Of a DNA stretch of 64,000 bases, positions 18,364-25,786 are shown in pieces (positions within the stretch are counted from its first letter, which is position 1; each line of letters begins with the position of its first letter). This DNA comes from Cyclobacteriaceae bacterium (GTDB lineage Bacteria; Bacteroidota; Bacteroidia; Cytophagales; Cyclobacteriaceae). Where the stretch lies: assembly GCA_019638355.1 (NCBI GenBank), contig JAHBTY010000005.1:434001-498000 (forward strand). Direction: 5' to 3'. Position numbers and translations under genes: made by a program. The notes beneath the pieces are model-generated. The model had not been told where the DNA came from, made no database searches, and saw nothing but the letters and a program-made list of their open reading frames with translations.

Positions 18364-19166
18364 AAATTCTTACGCTCTAACTTCTTAAGGTTGTCAATAA
18401 ACTCCTGGCAGGCTTGTTCCGGCCGACTGTGTTGCATAAAATTTTGTCCCATTAAAAATCCACGATAACCACTCTTCCTTAACGCTATTATTGTCTGCGG
18501 ATTTTCAATACCACTTTCCGAAACCTTCACAAACTCGTTCGGTATAAACGATGCCAATTGTGTTGATAAATTAATATCCGTTACAAAGGTTTTGAGATTG
18601 CGATTGTTAACTCCTATCAGGTCTGCTGGTGCGTTCAGGTTTGCCTCCAATTCTTCCCGATTATGAATTTCCAGCAACACTTCCACGTTTAAGGTATGTG
18701 CAAAACTTGCCAACTCTTTTAAACGGGCAGGTGCAAGTGCTGCAGCAATCAATAAGATTGCATCGGCACCTATTGACTTAGCTTCGATGATCTGATATTC
18801 ATCAACCGTAAAATCCTTTCTTAAAATCGGACAGAAGTTAAACTTGCGTGCTGTGATCAAATCTTCACTGCTACCTCCAAAGTACTTTGAATCGGTAAGC
18901 ACCGAAAGTGCTGAAGCCCCTGCTTGCATGTAGCCAATTGAAGTCCGCTCCACAGAAACATACGGATTAATTACACCTTTGGAAGGCGAATTGCGTTTTA
19001 TTTCAGCAATTATACCCGACTTATCTGCGCGCGTTACGTATTTCTTCAACGACACCGTTGGCCCTTCGAAGTAAATGCTCTTCTCTAATAACTTTACAGG
19101 ATACAAAGCCTTGCGTTCTTCAACCTCCTTATATTTGCTTGCAATAATTTCTTCCAGAATATCCAT
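18360..19166 (-). CDS. trpC: Indole-3-glycerol phosphate synthase
   Basis: 268 residues, the expected size for a stand-alone enzyme. It closes the indole ring by decarboxylation. Visible landmarks: IAEIKRNSPSKG near 53-64, SVLTDSKYFGGS, ILRKDFTVDEYQI with the catalytic lysine, DAILLIAAAL, and GVNNRNLKTF. It begins 1 nt after the trpD stop, so these genes are tightly packed, and overlaps trpF by 4 bp. Confidence 0.96.
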   Translation of the reverse strand: MDILEEIIASKYKEVEERKALYPVKLLEKSIYFEGPTVSLKKYVTRADKSGIIAEIKRNSPSKGVINPYVSVERTSIGYMQAGASALSVLTDSKYFGGSSEDLITARKFNFCPILRKDFTVDEYQIIEAKSIGADAILLIAAALAPARLKELASFAHTLNVEVLLEIHNREELEANLNAPADLIGVNNRNLKTFVTDINLSTQLASFIPNEFVKVSESGIENPQTIIALRKSGYRGFLMGQNFMQHSRPEQACQEFIDNLKKLERKNL

Positions 19167-19167
19167 T

Positions 19168-20154
19168 TTACTTTTCCATTAATTTTTTAAACGCCAGTAA
19201 CGCTTTACCGGATTGCAAAGCTTCTGTAGCCCTATTCACTGCCTGTGGAAGACCACCATTTACATCGGCACAATACAATGCCATTGCAGCATTAGCAATT
19301 ACAGCCGACTGTTGCGGAACCGTACCTTTGTTCTCCAGCACATTCATAAAAATCCGGGCTGATTCTTCAACTGTAGCTCCACCCTTTATTTCTTCATACT
19401 TAACTTTTGGCAACCCTAAATCATTTGGTTGTGCCAACCGTTCGCCACCATTATAAAAATATTTGAATGCTCCGGTTAACGAAACCTCATCATAGCCATC
19501 CAGCGAATGCAAGATCACAAAATCTTTATCACTTTGCTGATATAAATAACCATACTGACGGGCCAACTCCAGACTAAACACACCTACCAATTGCCGTGTA
19601 GGAAAAGCAGGATTAACCATGGGCCCCAGCATATTGAAAAAAGTTTTTACACCGAGTTCTTTGCGGATGGGTGCTACATTTTTCATGGCCGGATGAAATA
19701 ATGGTGCGTGCATGAAACAAATATTGCTTCGATCTAAGCTGCGCCTTAGCTCATCGTGGTCGTTGGTGAATTTATAGCCGAAATATTCAAGCAGGTTGGA
19801 AGAACCACACGCAGAAGATACACCGTAGTTACCATGCTTGGCCACCGGTTGGCCTGCAGCTGCCACCACAAACGATGAAAGTGTAGAGAGATTGATTGTA
19901 TTCTTTCCATCACCACCCGTACCACACACATCCATTACCGGTTGCTCGAACCGGGCGGGCACACATAGTTCCAACATGGCATCGCGAAAGCCCTGCAATT
20001 CATCAACCGTTATGCTCCGCATCATATATACGGTCATAAAGGCCGCAGTCTGGCTCAGGTTAAACTTACCCTGTGCGAGCTCTGCTAAAACCCGATGGGC
20101 AGTTTCCTTAGTTAAGCTTCTATGTTCAATTAGTTCGGTTAAAATCTGCTTCAT
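19168..20154 (-). CDS. trpD: Anthranilate phosphoribosyltransferase
   Basis: 328 residues. It transfers the phosphoribosyl group from PRPP to anthranilate. The PRPP-binding glycine-rich motif is CGTGGDG at 77-83, followed by NTINLST and KHGNYGVSSACGS. FMHAPLFHPAMKNV and LGVKTFFNMLGPM are also typical. It is separate from trpG (no fusion), 10 nt after it and 1 nt before trpC. Confidence 0.96.
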   Translation of the reverse strand: MKQILTELIEHRSLTKETAHRVLAELAQGKFNLSQTAAFMTVYMMRSITVDELQGFRDAMLELCVPARFEQPVMDVCGTGGDGKNTINLSTLSSFVVAAAGQPVAKHGNYGVSSACGSSNLLEYFGYKFTNDHDELRRSLDRSNICFMHAPLFHPAMKNVAPIRKELGVKTFFNMLGPMVNPAFPTRQLVGVFSLELARQYGYLYQQSDKDFVILHSLDGYDEVSLTGAFKYFYNGGERLAQPNDLGLPKVKYEEIKGGATVEESARIFMNVLENKGTVPQQSAVIANAAMALYCADVNGGLPQAVNRATEALQSGKALLAFKKLMEK

Positions 20155-20164
20155 TTGTTTCAGC

Positions 20165-20737
20165 TTATCGGTTATGACTTAACCAGTTCTCAATCATGCG
20201 GGGGCCTTCCGGAGTCATAATCGATTCCGGATGGAATTGTAAACCCTTCACATCAAATTCGGCATGGCGCAAGCCCATAATCAAACCGGCTTCATTACGG
20301 GCTGTTACTTTTATTGCGCCATTCATCGATTCGGGCACCACTGCCCACGAGTGATAATGCGTAGCCTGAAATTTTGCATTCACACCTTTGAATAAATATT
20401 CCGTATGATCTTCTACTGTTGCAGTTGATGTAACCCCATGCAATACCTGTGGGATGTTAAATAATGTAGCACCATACACTTCTGCAATCCCTTGATGCCC
20501 GAGGCAAATTCCCAAAATGCTTTTTGAAGGGCCATAGGTTTTTATAACCGCTTTCATAATGCCGGCTTCATCGGGAATACCTGGACCAGGTGATAGCAAA
20601 ATCTTATCATACGCGGCTACTGCTTCCACCCTTATCTTATCATTCCGGTAAACATCGGGCGAATAACCCAACACCCGAATAATGTGTACCAGGTTATAGG
20701 TAAAAGAATCGTAATTATCGAGTACTAAAATCTTCAT
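20165..20737 (-). CDS. trpG: Anthranilate synthase component II (glutamine amidotransferase)
   Basis: 190 residues, class I glutamine amidotransferase that supplies ammonia to TrpE. The catalytic triad is Cys78 (GICLGHQGIAE), His169 and Glu171 (QFHPES). In some bacteria the same subunit also serves aminodeoxychorismate synthase; no pabA copy is visible here to exclude that. It follows trpE by 9 nt. Confidence 0.95.
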   Translation of the reverse strand: MKILVLDNYDSFTYNLVHIIRVLGYSPDVYRNDKIRVEAVAAYDKILLSPGPGIPDEAGIMKAVIKTYGPSKSILGICLGHQGIAEVYGATLFNIPQVLHGVTSTATVEDHTEYLFKGVNAKFQATHYHSWAVVPESMNGAIKVTARNEAGLIMGLRHAEFDVKGLQFHPESIMTPEGPRMIENWLSHNR

Positions 20738-20746
20738 AAACAGTTG

Positions 20747-22138
20747 TTAAATTTTTTCAGCTAATAACACCGCCTTGCGCAAAGCTTCCAGCTTATTATT
20801 CACTTCCTGCAATTCACTCTCAGGTTTTGATTTTGATACTACACCCGCACCTGCCTGGTAAATCAACTGATTATCTTTACTTAAAAATGTTCGAATCATA
20901 ATCGCGTGGTTAAATGAATTATCGAATCCTAAAAAGCCAATAGCACCCCCGTAAAAACTGCGATTCACATTTTCATACTGATCGATCAACTTCATAGCCA
21001 TGTGCTTGGGCGCACCCGAAAGTGTACCTGCCGGAAACGTATCGGCAGCCATTTGAACTACCGATGAATTGGGCCGCAACGTACCCGTAACTTTTGATAC
21101 CAGGTGTATAACGTGTGAATAATATTGTATCTCTTTGAATACCTCTACCTGCACTGATTCTGCATTGCGACTCATATCATTGCGTGCCAGATCAACTAAC
21201 ATAATATGCTCGGCATTTTCTTTTTCATCGGAAGAGAGGCGCTCAGCCAATTGAGCATCTTCCTGATCGTTGCCGGATCTTCGAAACGTGCCGGCTATCG
21301 GGTAAATATGTGCCTTTCCATTTTTAATCTGGATTTGCGCTTCGGGCGAAGACCCAAACAGTTTAAAATTTCCATAATCGAAATAGAATAGGTAAGGTGA
21401 TGGATTGATGGAACGCAAGGCTCTGTACACATTAAACTCATCGCCTTTAAAGCCAGTCACAAACCTGCGCGAAAGCACAATCTGGAACACATCACCCCGA
21501 AAACAATGTTGCTTGCCTTGATTTATAATTTGAAGAAACTGGTCATCCGTATAGTTCGATTGCTCTTCGTTAGTGCGCTTAAAATGAAACGTTGTTACCC
21601 GATTATTATTTATCAATTGTTCCAGGTGCGGAAGCGTACTTTCATTTTGATTTGCCTCTGGTTGGTGTTCAAACAAAGTCATCTCGTTATGGAAATGATC
21701 CACCACAATAACATATCGGTAAAGTGAATACATCATATCCGGTATTTGTGGCCCTACCGATTGCAGTTTTACATCTTCAAAATACTGCACTGCATGGTAG
21801 GCAATGTAGCCAAACAACCCCGCATGCGGGTAACGCGTGGGTACACCCTCTACCTGAAAAGAATTCTTAAAGTCTTCAAATTGTGAAATCAATTGTTTTT
21901 CCTCGAGTTGTAGTTTTTGAGTTTCAACACCGGGCATCGTAATCTCAACAGTACCCGCAACAGCTTTAAAGGTGGCAATGGGCTCGCAACAGATAAACGA
22001 CAAACTGTTTTCGTTACCGTGATAGTCGGAGCTTTCCAACAACACACTGGCCGCAAAAACATCGCGTAGCTTCAGGTAGATATTTACCGGGGTAATCGTG
22101 TCGGCCAGTAGTTGGCGGGTATAGGTTTTAAATTTCAT
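20747..22138 (-). CDS. trpE: Anthranilate synthase component I
   Basis: 463 residues. It converts chorismate to anthranilate with ammonia from TrpG. The C-terminal chorismate-binding domain shows NPSPYLFYFDYG, GSSPEAQIQI, PIAGTFRRS, DLARNDMSR and GTLSGAPKHMAM. The N-terminal LLESSDYHG segment resembles the Trp feedback-binding site, so end-product inhibition is likely. It is the first structural gene after the attenuator terminator, whose stem ends 35 nt upstream of the ATG. Confidence 0.96.
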   Translation of the reverse strand: MKFKTYTRQLLADTITPVNIYLKLRDVFAASVLLESSDYHGNENSLSFICCEPIATFKAVAGTVEITMPGVETQKLQLEEKQLISQFEDFKNSFQVEGVPTRYPHAGLFGYIAYHAVQYFEDVKLQSVGPQIPDMMYSLYRYVIVVDHFHNEMTLFEHQPEANQNESTLPHLEQLINNNRVTTFHFKRTNEEQSNYTDDQFLQIINQGKQHCFRGDVFQIVLSRRFVTGFKGDEFNVYRALRSINPSPYLFYFDYGNFKLFGSSPEAQIQIKNGKAHIYPIAGTFRRSGNDQEDAQLAERLSSDEKENAEHIMLVDLARNDMSRNAESVQVEVFKEIQYYSHVIHLVSKVTGTLRPNSSVVQMAADTFPAGTLSGAPKHMAMKLIDQYENVNRSFYGGAIGFLGFDNSFNHAIMIRTFLSKDNQLIYQAGAGVVSKSKPESELQEVNNKLEALRKAVLLAEKI

Positions 22139-22160
22139 GTGTTAATAATTATTACTAACA

Positions 22161-22252
22161 ATTATAAAATAAGAAGGCCCACTGTGAACAGCGGGCCTTC
22201 GGCATATTTTATTATATAGCAGGGCTGCTCACCAATCGATTTTCGACTTGTG
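22161..22252 (-). promoter_or_regulatory. trp operon attenuator: pause, antiterminator and terminator hairpins
   Basis: Three overlapping structures are visible in the minus-strand RNA. Pause hairpin 22252-22230: CACAAGUCGA pairs with UCGAUUGGUG (nine pairs, one mismatch). Antiterminator: GUGAGCAGC (22232-22224) pairs with GCUGUUCAC (22192-22184), nine pairs with one G-U. Terminator: 22200-22189 pairs with 22184-22173 (stem starting GAAGGCCC, loop UUCA), followed by UUAUUUUAU. GUGAGCAGC overlaps the leader stop codon. A ribosome that finishes the leader peptide would mask it and allow termination; a ribosome stalled at the three Trp codons upstream would leave it free for antitermination. Confidence 0.88.
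22173..22200 (-). terminator. Attenuator terminator of the trp operon
   Basis: A 12-bp stem with a UUCA loop; the outer eight pairs are perfect (GAAGGCCC with GGGCCTTC) and the inner four include one G-U. It is followed on the minus strand by TTATTTTAT. It lies between the leader peptide stop and trpE and probably also ends the thx transcript when tryptophan is plentiful. Confidence 0.88.
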
Positions 22253-22285
22253 CCACCACCATGCAGTATGTACAAACTTCATCAT
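22229..22285 (-). CDS. trpL: trp leader peptide (18 residues, four Trp)
   Basis: Short frame MMKFVHTAWWWHKSKIDW ending in TGA at 22231-22229. It contains three consecutive Trp codons (22261-22253) and a fourth just before the stop, far beyond chance for this amino acid. The first ATG (22285) lies 3 nt after the thx stop codon and a second ATG follows at once, so translation is probably coupled to thx. Downstream lie mutually exclusive hairpins and trpE. The peptide should have no function beyond timing the ribosome. Confidence 0.88.
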   Translation of the reverse strand: MMKFVHTAWWWHKSKIDW

Positions 22286-22288
22286 CTC

Positions 22289-22462
22289 TTATTCTGCTTT
22301 TTTACGGCTAGGCTTCTTAGGCTTTGCTTCAGATGCAACTGCAGCTGTTTTTTTAGATGCCGCACGTTTCAAACGAGCTTTAATTTTTTTGCGGCTGCGG
22401 CTAACACCAAACGAGCCGATGGTACGCTTACCTTTCTTTGATTTTTTATCTCCTCTTCCCAT
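22289..22462 (-). CDS. 30S ribosomal protein THX
   Basis: 57-residue, very basic protein beginning MGRGDKKSKKGKRTIGSFGV, the signature of the bacterial THX/Thx family that binds the head of the small ribosomal subunit. It has a Lys/Ala/Pro-rich C-terminal tail longer than the 26-residue Thermus protein. The ATG at 22462 matches the family start; a longer frame reaching 22810 is not supported. A Bacteroidota-type promoter lies just upstream. The stop codon is followed after 3 nt by the trp leader peptide start, so the gene probably heads the trp transcript. Confidence 0.85.
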   Translation of the reverse strand: MGRGDKKSKKGKRTIGSFGVSRSRKKIKARLKRAASKKTAAVASEAKPKKPSRKKAE

Positions 22463-22484
22463 TAAAATTAAATATTTAGAGCGG

Positions 22485-22516
22485 CAAGTATAGTAAAGGG
22501 TTCTTTTACCACAAAA
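22485..22516 (-). promoter_or_regulatory. Promoter for thx (and probably the trp operon)
   Basis: On the minus strand TTTTG (22516-22512) is followed after 19 nt by TATACTTG (22492-22485), a 7/8 match to TAnnTTTG with ideal spacing. The start would be near 22480, about 18 nt before the thx ATG. I found no TAnnTTTG match between this point and the trp leader peptide, which supports one shared promoter. Confidence 0.6.
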
Positions 22517-22621
22517 TTTTCGCAACTCTTTTCTCGAAAAAATGGGTTTGTTACCCGGATCCAACCCGAAACATTTTGGCAAAGTTTGAGTTATTTTTAT
22601 ATCCGATAAACATCTTGTACT

Positions 22622-23083
22622 ATGACTACGAATCCGGTTATGATCGAAACCCTGCGCAGGGCGGCAGCACGGTTGGAAAAAAGTAACGACTACCAATGGG
22701 GCCACATGGGCCTCTGCAATTGTGGATTTCTGGCACAGGAGATTACACTGTTTACAAAAGCAGAAATTCATAAACGGGCCATGCTCAAGCCTGGCGATTG
22801 GTCGGAACAACTCAACGACTACTGCCCTACCAGCGGTTTACCCATGGATGAACTGATAAGCGAACTTTTAAAGACTGGATTTACGCGTGAAAATCTTCAA
22901 AACCTGGAGCGCCTGTCCGATCCGGAAATTCTAAAACGTATGCCTGCCAATCGGCAAAAGCCAAAACACAATGTGAAGCAAGATGTAATTTTGTATCTGC
23001 AAACCTGGGCCTCGTATTTGGAAGCAGAATTTCTGAATCAAATTGCTTTGCCCGAAATTAACCCAGCGTTGGTTTTGGATTGA
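22622..23083 (+). CDS. Conserved-looking protein of unknown function
   Basis: 153 residues, soluble, no signal peptide or membrane segment. It has a Cys-containing segment HMGLCNCGFLAQEIT near residues 28-42 and a mostly helical remainder with charged residues. Met7 is an alternative start. I do not recognise the family. The clean coding pattern, a start just downstream of an A/T-rich promoter-like region and the divergent arrangement with thx support a real gene. Its last 26 bases overlap the 3' end of the convergent acetyltransferase gene. Confidence 0.65.
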   Translation: MTTNPVMIETLRRAAARLEKSNDYQWGHMGLCNCGFLAQEITLFTKAEIHKRAMLKPGDWSEQLNDYCPTSGLPMDELISELLKTGFTRENLQNLERLSDPEILKRMPANRQKPKHNVKQDVILYLQTWASYLEAEFLNQIALPEINPALVLD

Positions 23084-23609
23084 TCGGAAAAGTAAAGATC
23101 ACACAATCCTTTAGTTGATTATGCTGGTTGGGAAATCGCCACCAGTCTTTAACCACTGCCTCTGTACGGAAACCACATTTTTCCAGTACCCGAATCGAGG
23201 CTTTATTGTCAATATCAACAAACGAAACTATTTTATGAACCGGTAAGGTTAGCAACAATTGTACAACGGCATTGGCTGCCTCGGTTGCATAGCCATTACC
23301 CCAATGCAGTGGACCAAACACATAACCAAGTTGTACGTTGCCGGCATCGTTCAGAAAACCACAAGCGCCAATCAATCGGTTAGAACCTTTTAGTCGCACG
23401 GCAAATGAATAATCAAGGCCTTGAGTCCAGGCCGTGCGTGCATAACGTAGATAGGTGTGTGTATCTTTCAATGAGGTGTGCACTGGCCAGCTTACATACC
23501 GGGTACTTTCAGGCTTACTGGCATACGTGTAGAAAATTTCTTCTGCATCGGTAAGCTGAAATCGTCTTAAAATAAGGCGTGGCGTTTCAACACGTTCGGG
23601 AATTAGCAT
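23058..23609 (-). CDS. GNAT N-acetyltransferase (RimJ/RimL-like)
   Basis: 183 residues. It begins ERVETPRLILRRFQLTDAEE, typical of the RimJ/RimL branch of the GNAT family. The acetyl-CoA-binding segment is LGYVFGPLHWGNGYATEA near 113-130, followed by NKASIRVLEKCGF. It should transfer an acetyl group from acetyl-CoA to an amine, possibly a protein N-terminus or a small molecule; the target is unknown. Its start codon is 12 nt from that of the divergent small gene at 23622, so their promoters must overlap coding sequence. Confidence 0.82.
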   Translation of the reverse strand: MLIPERVETPRLILRRFQLTDAEEIFYTYASKPESTRYVSWPVHTSLKDTHTYLRYARTAWTQGLDYSFAVRLKGSNRLIGACGFLNDAGNVQLGYVFGPLHWGNGYATEAANAVVQLLLTLPVHKIVSFVDIDNKASIRVLEKCGFRTEAVVKDWWRFPNQHNQLKDCVIFTFPINPKPTLG

Positions 23610-23621
23610 ACATTTACCTCA

Positions 23622-23861
23622 ATGGCTAAAGAAAACAATATTGTACATCAATACTTTAAAAAAGAAATGCCCGATGGCAAAATTCTTTTAAGGGTTAATC
23701 CTATTCAGTTTAAGGGAACCGAAATATGGGTGGGTAAACAAGGCGCTGAAATGCGCACCCTTGACTTTGATGCAGAAATTTTTGAAGACTTAGAGGAGGA
23801 TGGCTTTGTAGAAGTAAATCCAATGGAATTTAATCTGTACCTGTCGGGATTGATTGAGTAG
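23622..23861 (+). CDS. Small acidic protein of unknown function
   Basis: 79 residues, acidic, without signal peptide or membrane helix. The N-terminal half is predicted beta-rich (KILLRVNPIQFKGTEIWVG) and the C-terminus holds an EDLEEDGF cluster followed by VNPMEFNLYLSGL. I do not recognise it. It is a plausible gene because it uses a clean ATG, fills its interval and lies just before the SRP RNA gene. It is divergent from the GNAT gene with only 12 nt between starts. Confidence 0.6.
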   Translation: MAKENNIVHQYFKKEMPDGKILLRVNPIQFKGTEIWVGKQGAEMRTLDFDAEIFEDLEEDGFVEVNPMEFNLYLSGLIE

Positions 23862-23999
23862 TCAATTGGCAATTGACAATAATCTATTGGCAAAGCCGAT
23901 GCTATCTTTTCCTTTAAACCCTTGCTGCCTGTTGATATTTAAAAGTCGGTTAATAGACCTTCGCCCGTAAATTATAGGATGGCAATTCAGGTATTTTAT

Positions 24000-24007
24000 T
24001 AGTTTTG
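24000..24007 (+). promoter_or_regulatory. -7 promoter element of the SRP RNA gene
   Basis: TAGTTTTG is an exact TAnnTTTG match, and transcription from about 5 nt downstream would begin exactly at the first paired base of the SRP RNA stem (near 24012). No clear -33 TTTG is seen at 23976-23983. The interval 23862-23999 otherwise holds only a short inverted repeat GTCAATT-GGC-AATTGAC at 23861-23877. Confidence 0.55.
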
Positions 24008-24011
24008 CAGC

Positions 24012-24103
24012 GGCAAATCGGCACGACCAGCTCCTGCTGAACTCCCCCAGGGCCGGAAGGCAGCAAGGGTAGGCGGTTGTAGCGGTGCGATGTTCGGTTT
24101 GCC
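24012..24103 (+). ncRNA. ffs: Signal recognition particle RNA, small bacterial (4.5S) type
   Basis: The closing stem pairs GGCAAA (24012-24017) with TTTGCC (24098-24103). The apical part contains the universally conserved CCGGAAGG tetraloop segment with flanking CAGG and AGCA of the symmetrical loop, which bind the Ffh M domain. At about 92 nt and with no Alu domain, it is the short form. It acts with Ffh and FtsY to target membrane and secreted proteins. A short CTCTTTT tract after the stem may end transcription. Confidence 0.93.
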
Positions 24104-24179
24104 ACTCTTTTAACCTTCTTTACCTGTGGAACTTTCTATTCCACTATTTTTAAGGATCAATTAACCTAACTAATTCATA

Positions 24180-24836
24180 ATGAAATTCTTCATCGACACC
24201 GCAAACCTGAATGAAATTAAGGAAGCCTACGATTTAGGTGTTTTGGATGGTGTAACCACCAATCCATCGCTAATGGCCAAGGAAGGTATTGCCGGTAAGG
24301 AAAAAGTGATGGCCCACTACAAAGCCATCTGCAACATTGTAGATAACAATGTGAGCGCTGAAGTAATTGCCACCGATTTTGATGGCATCATTAAAGAAGG
24401 TAAAGAACTGGCGAAGATTGACGATAAGATTGTTGTAAAGGTGCCGATGATAAAAGATGGCATTAAAGCCATTAAGAAATTTTCGAGCGAAGGCATTCGT
24501 ACCAACTGTACACTAGTATTTTCGCCAGGCCAGGCAATTCTGGCTGCTAAGGCCGGTGCCAGCTACCTCTCGCCTTTCATTGGCAGGTTAGATGATATTT
24601 CGCAAGATGGTTTGGAATTTATTGCACAGGTGCGTTTGATTTATGACAACTATGGTTTCGATACAGAAATTCTGGCTGCCAGTGTTCGGCATTCTATGCA
24701 CCTGATAAAATGTGCCGAGATTGGAGCTGATGTTGTTACATGCCCGTTAAATGTAATTACAGGCCTGCTCAATCATCCACTTACCGATTCGGGATTGGCA
24801 AAATTTTTAGCTGATCATAAAAAAGCTAACGCCTAA
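24180..24836 (+). CDS. tal: Transaldolase/fructose-6-phosphate aldolase family (short TalC-type)
   Basis: 218 residues, the short TalC class. It begins [16 protein letters not shown], with [14 protein letters not shown] near 25-38. The Schiff-base lysine is in the [12 protein letters not shown] strand, and [19 protein letters not shown] and SPFIGRLDD are also family-typical. In the pentose phosphate pathway it moves dihydroxyacetone units between sugar phosphates; members of this class can instead act as fructose-6-phosphate aldolase. Stand-alone gene 76 nt after the SRP RNA. Confidence 0.92.
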   Translation: MKFFIDTANLNEIKEAYDLGVLDGVTTNPSLMAKEGIAGKEKVMAHYKAICNIVDNNVSAEVIATDFDGIIKEGKELAKIDDKIVVKVPMIKDGIKAIKKFSSEGIRTNCTLVFSPGQAILAAKAGASYLSPFIGRLDDISQDGLEFIAQVRLIYDNYGFDTEILAASVRHSMHLIKCAEIGADVVTCPLNVITGLLNHPLTDSGLAKFLADHKKANA

Positions 24837-24837
24837 G

Positions 24838-24912
24838 AATTCAAGATTTAAAATTCAAGATTAAGAAATCTGGCACAAGCGGGGTTAATCTTAAATTTTA
24901 AATTTCAGATTT
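24838..24912. repeat. A/T-rich inverted repeat between tal and ftsE
   Basis: The left arm (24838-24864, AATTCAAGATT-type) is nearly complementary to the right arm (24885-24912, TTAATCTTAAATTTT-type) around a 20-nt G/C-containing loop. Within each arm an ATTCAAGATT-like unit appears twice, so it looks like a decayed palindromic extragenic element. It could act as a weak hairpin in the transcript between the two genes. Confidence 0.5.
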
Positions 24913-24923
24913 TAAATTAAGTT

Positions 24924-25637
24924 ATGTTTTCAACTGACCCTGTTGTACGCGTTAAAGAAGCCAGCATTTTTCAGGAGCATAATACTGTGCTCAACGAAAT
25001 CAGTTTCGAAATAGACAAGGGTGAGTTTGCTTTTTTAATTGGCAGAACCGGCTCGGGTAAAAGTTCATTATTAAAAACCCTTTATGCCGATTTGCCCCTT
25101 CGGCTGGGCGATATTAGTGTAGCAGGCTTTAACATTCGCGATATTAAAGCCAACCAGGTGCCCATGCTGAGGCGCAAGGTAGGTATCATCTTTCAAGACT
25201 TTCAATTATTCCCCGATCGTACGGTAGGCGAAAACCTGAACTTTGTAATGAAAGCCACGGGCTGGAAGGATAACGCCCGCATGAAAAACAGGTTAGCGGA
25301 AGTGCTGATGCAAGTGGGGTTAGGTTCGGTAGAAAAGAAAATGCCCCATCAACTTTCCGGAGGTGAACAGCAACGCGTAGTAATTGCACGCGCACTGATC
25401 AACGAACCCTTGATTCTAATTGCCGATGAACCTACCGGAAACCTGGATCCGGAAGTCTCGTTGGGTATTCTTAAAATCTTTCAACAAATAAATAAAAGCG
25501 GAACTGCTATCCTGATGGCCACTCATAGTTATGGTTTAATAAAACGCTTTCCGGCACGGGTATTAAAGTGCGAAGACGGCAAATTACTGGATAGCAATAA
25601 AGATAAGTTTGAGCTAAAAAGTGAGGAAGATTTTTAG
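24924..25637 (+). CDS. ftsE: FtsE-like ABC transporter ATP-binding protein
   Basis: 237 residues, cytoplasmic ATPase that pairs with the membrane protein FtsX to control peptidoglycan hydrolysis during division. Walker A is GRTGSGKSS (40-48), Q-loop FQDFQLF, signature LSGGEQQR, Walker [15 protein letters not shown], and the H-loop is in ATHSYG. No ftsX lies next to it here, so partner identity rests on similarity. A LolD-type or other short ABC subunit is the alternative. It starts 87 nt after tal. Confidence 0.8.
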   Translation: MFSTDPVVRVKEASIFQEHNTVLNEISFEIDKGEFAFLIGRTGSGKSSLLKTLYADLPLRLGDISVAGFNIRDIKANQVPMLRRKVGIIFQDFQLFPDRTVGENLNFVMKATGWKDNARMKNRLAEVLMQVGLGSVEKKMPHQLSGGEQQRVVIARALINEPLILIADEPTGNLDPEVSLGILKIFQQINKSGTAILMATHSYGLIKRFPARVLKCEDGKLLDSNKDKFELKSEEDF

Positions 25638-25679
25638 CTACCCGATACTTCTAACCTTTTACTTCTCTGCAACAGCCCT

Positions 25680-25699
25680 GTTTCGTGTCCCCACGAAAC
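25680..25699. terminator. Hairpin downstream of ftsE
   Basis: GTTTCGTG (25680-25687) pairs perfectly with CACGAAAC (25692-25699) around TCCC. No strong T-tract follows on either strand, so termination strength is uncertain. It lies between the convergent ftsE and anti-sigma genes. The rest of 25638-25786 shows no other feature. Confidence 0.4.
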
Positions 25700-25786
25700 A
25701 CCTGCAAGTTTTCGTGAATCGCTTTAGCTTTTAGCTTACGCTGAGGCTGTCTCAAGGTGAAAAGAGTTGAAGCATGTGGAAAAACT

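Noticed and set aside
22463..22810. Longer frame in front of thx (116 more codons)
   Set aside because: It spans the promoter and overlaps a divergent gene; the THX family starts at MGRGDKK.
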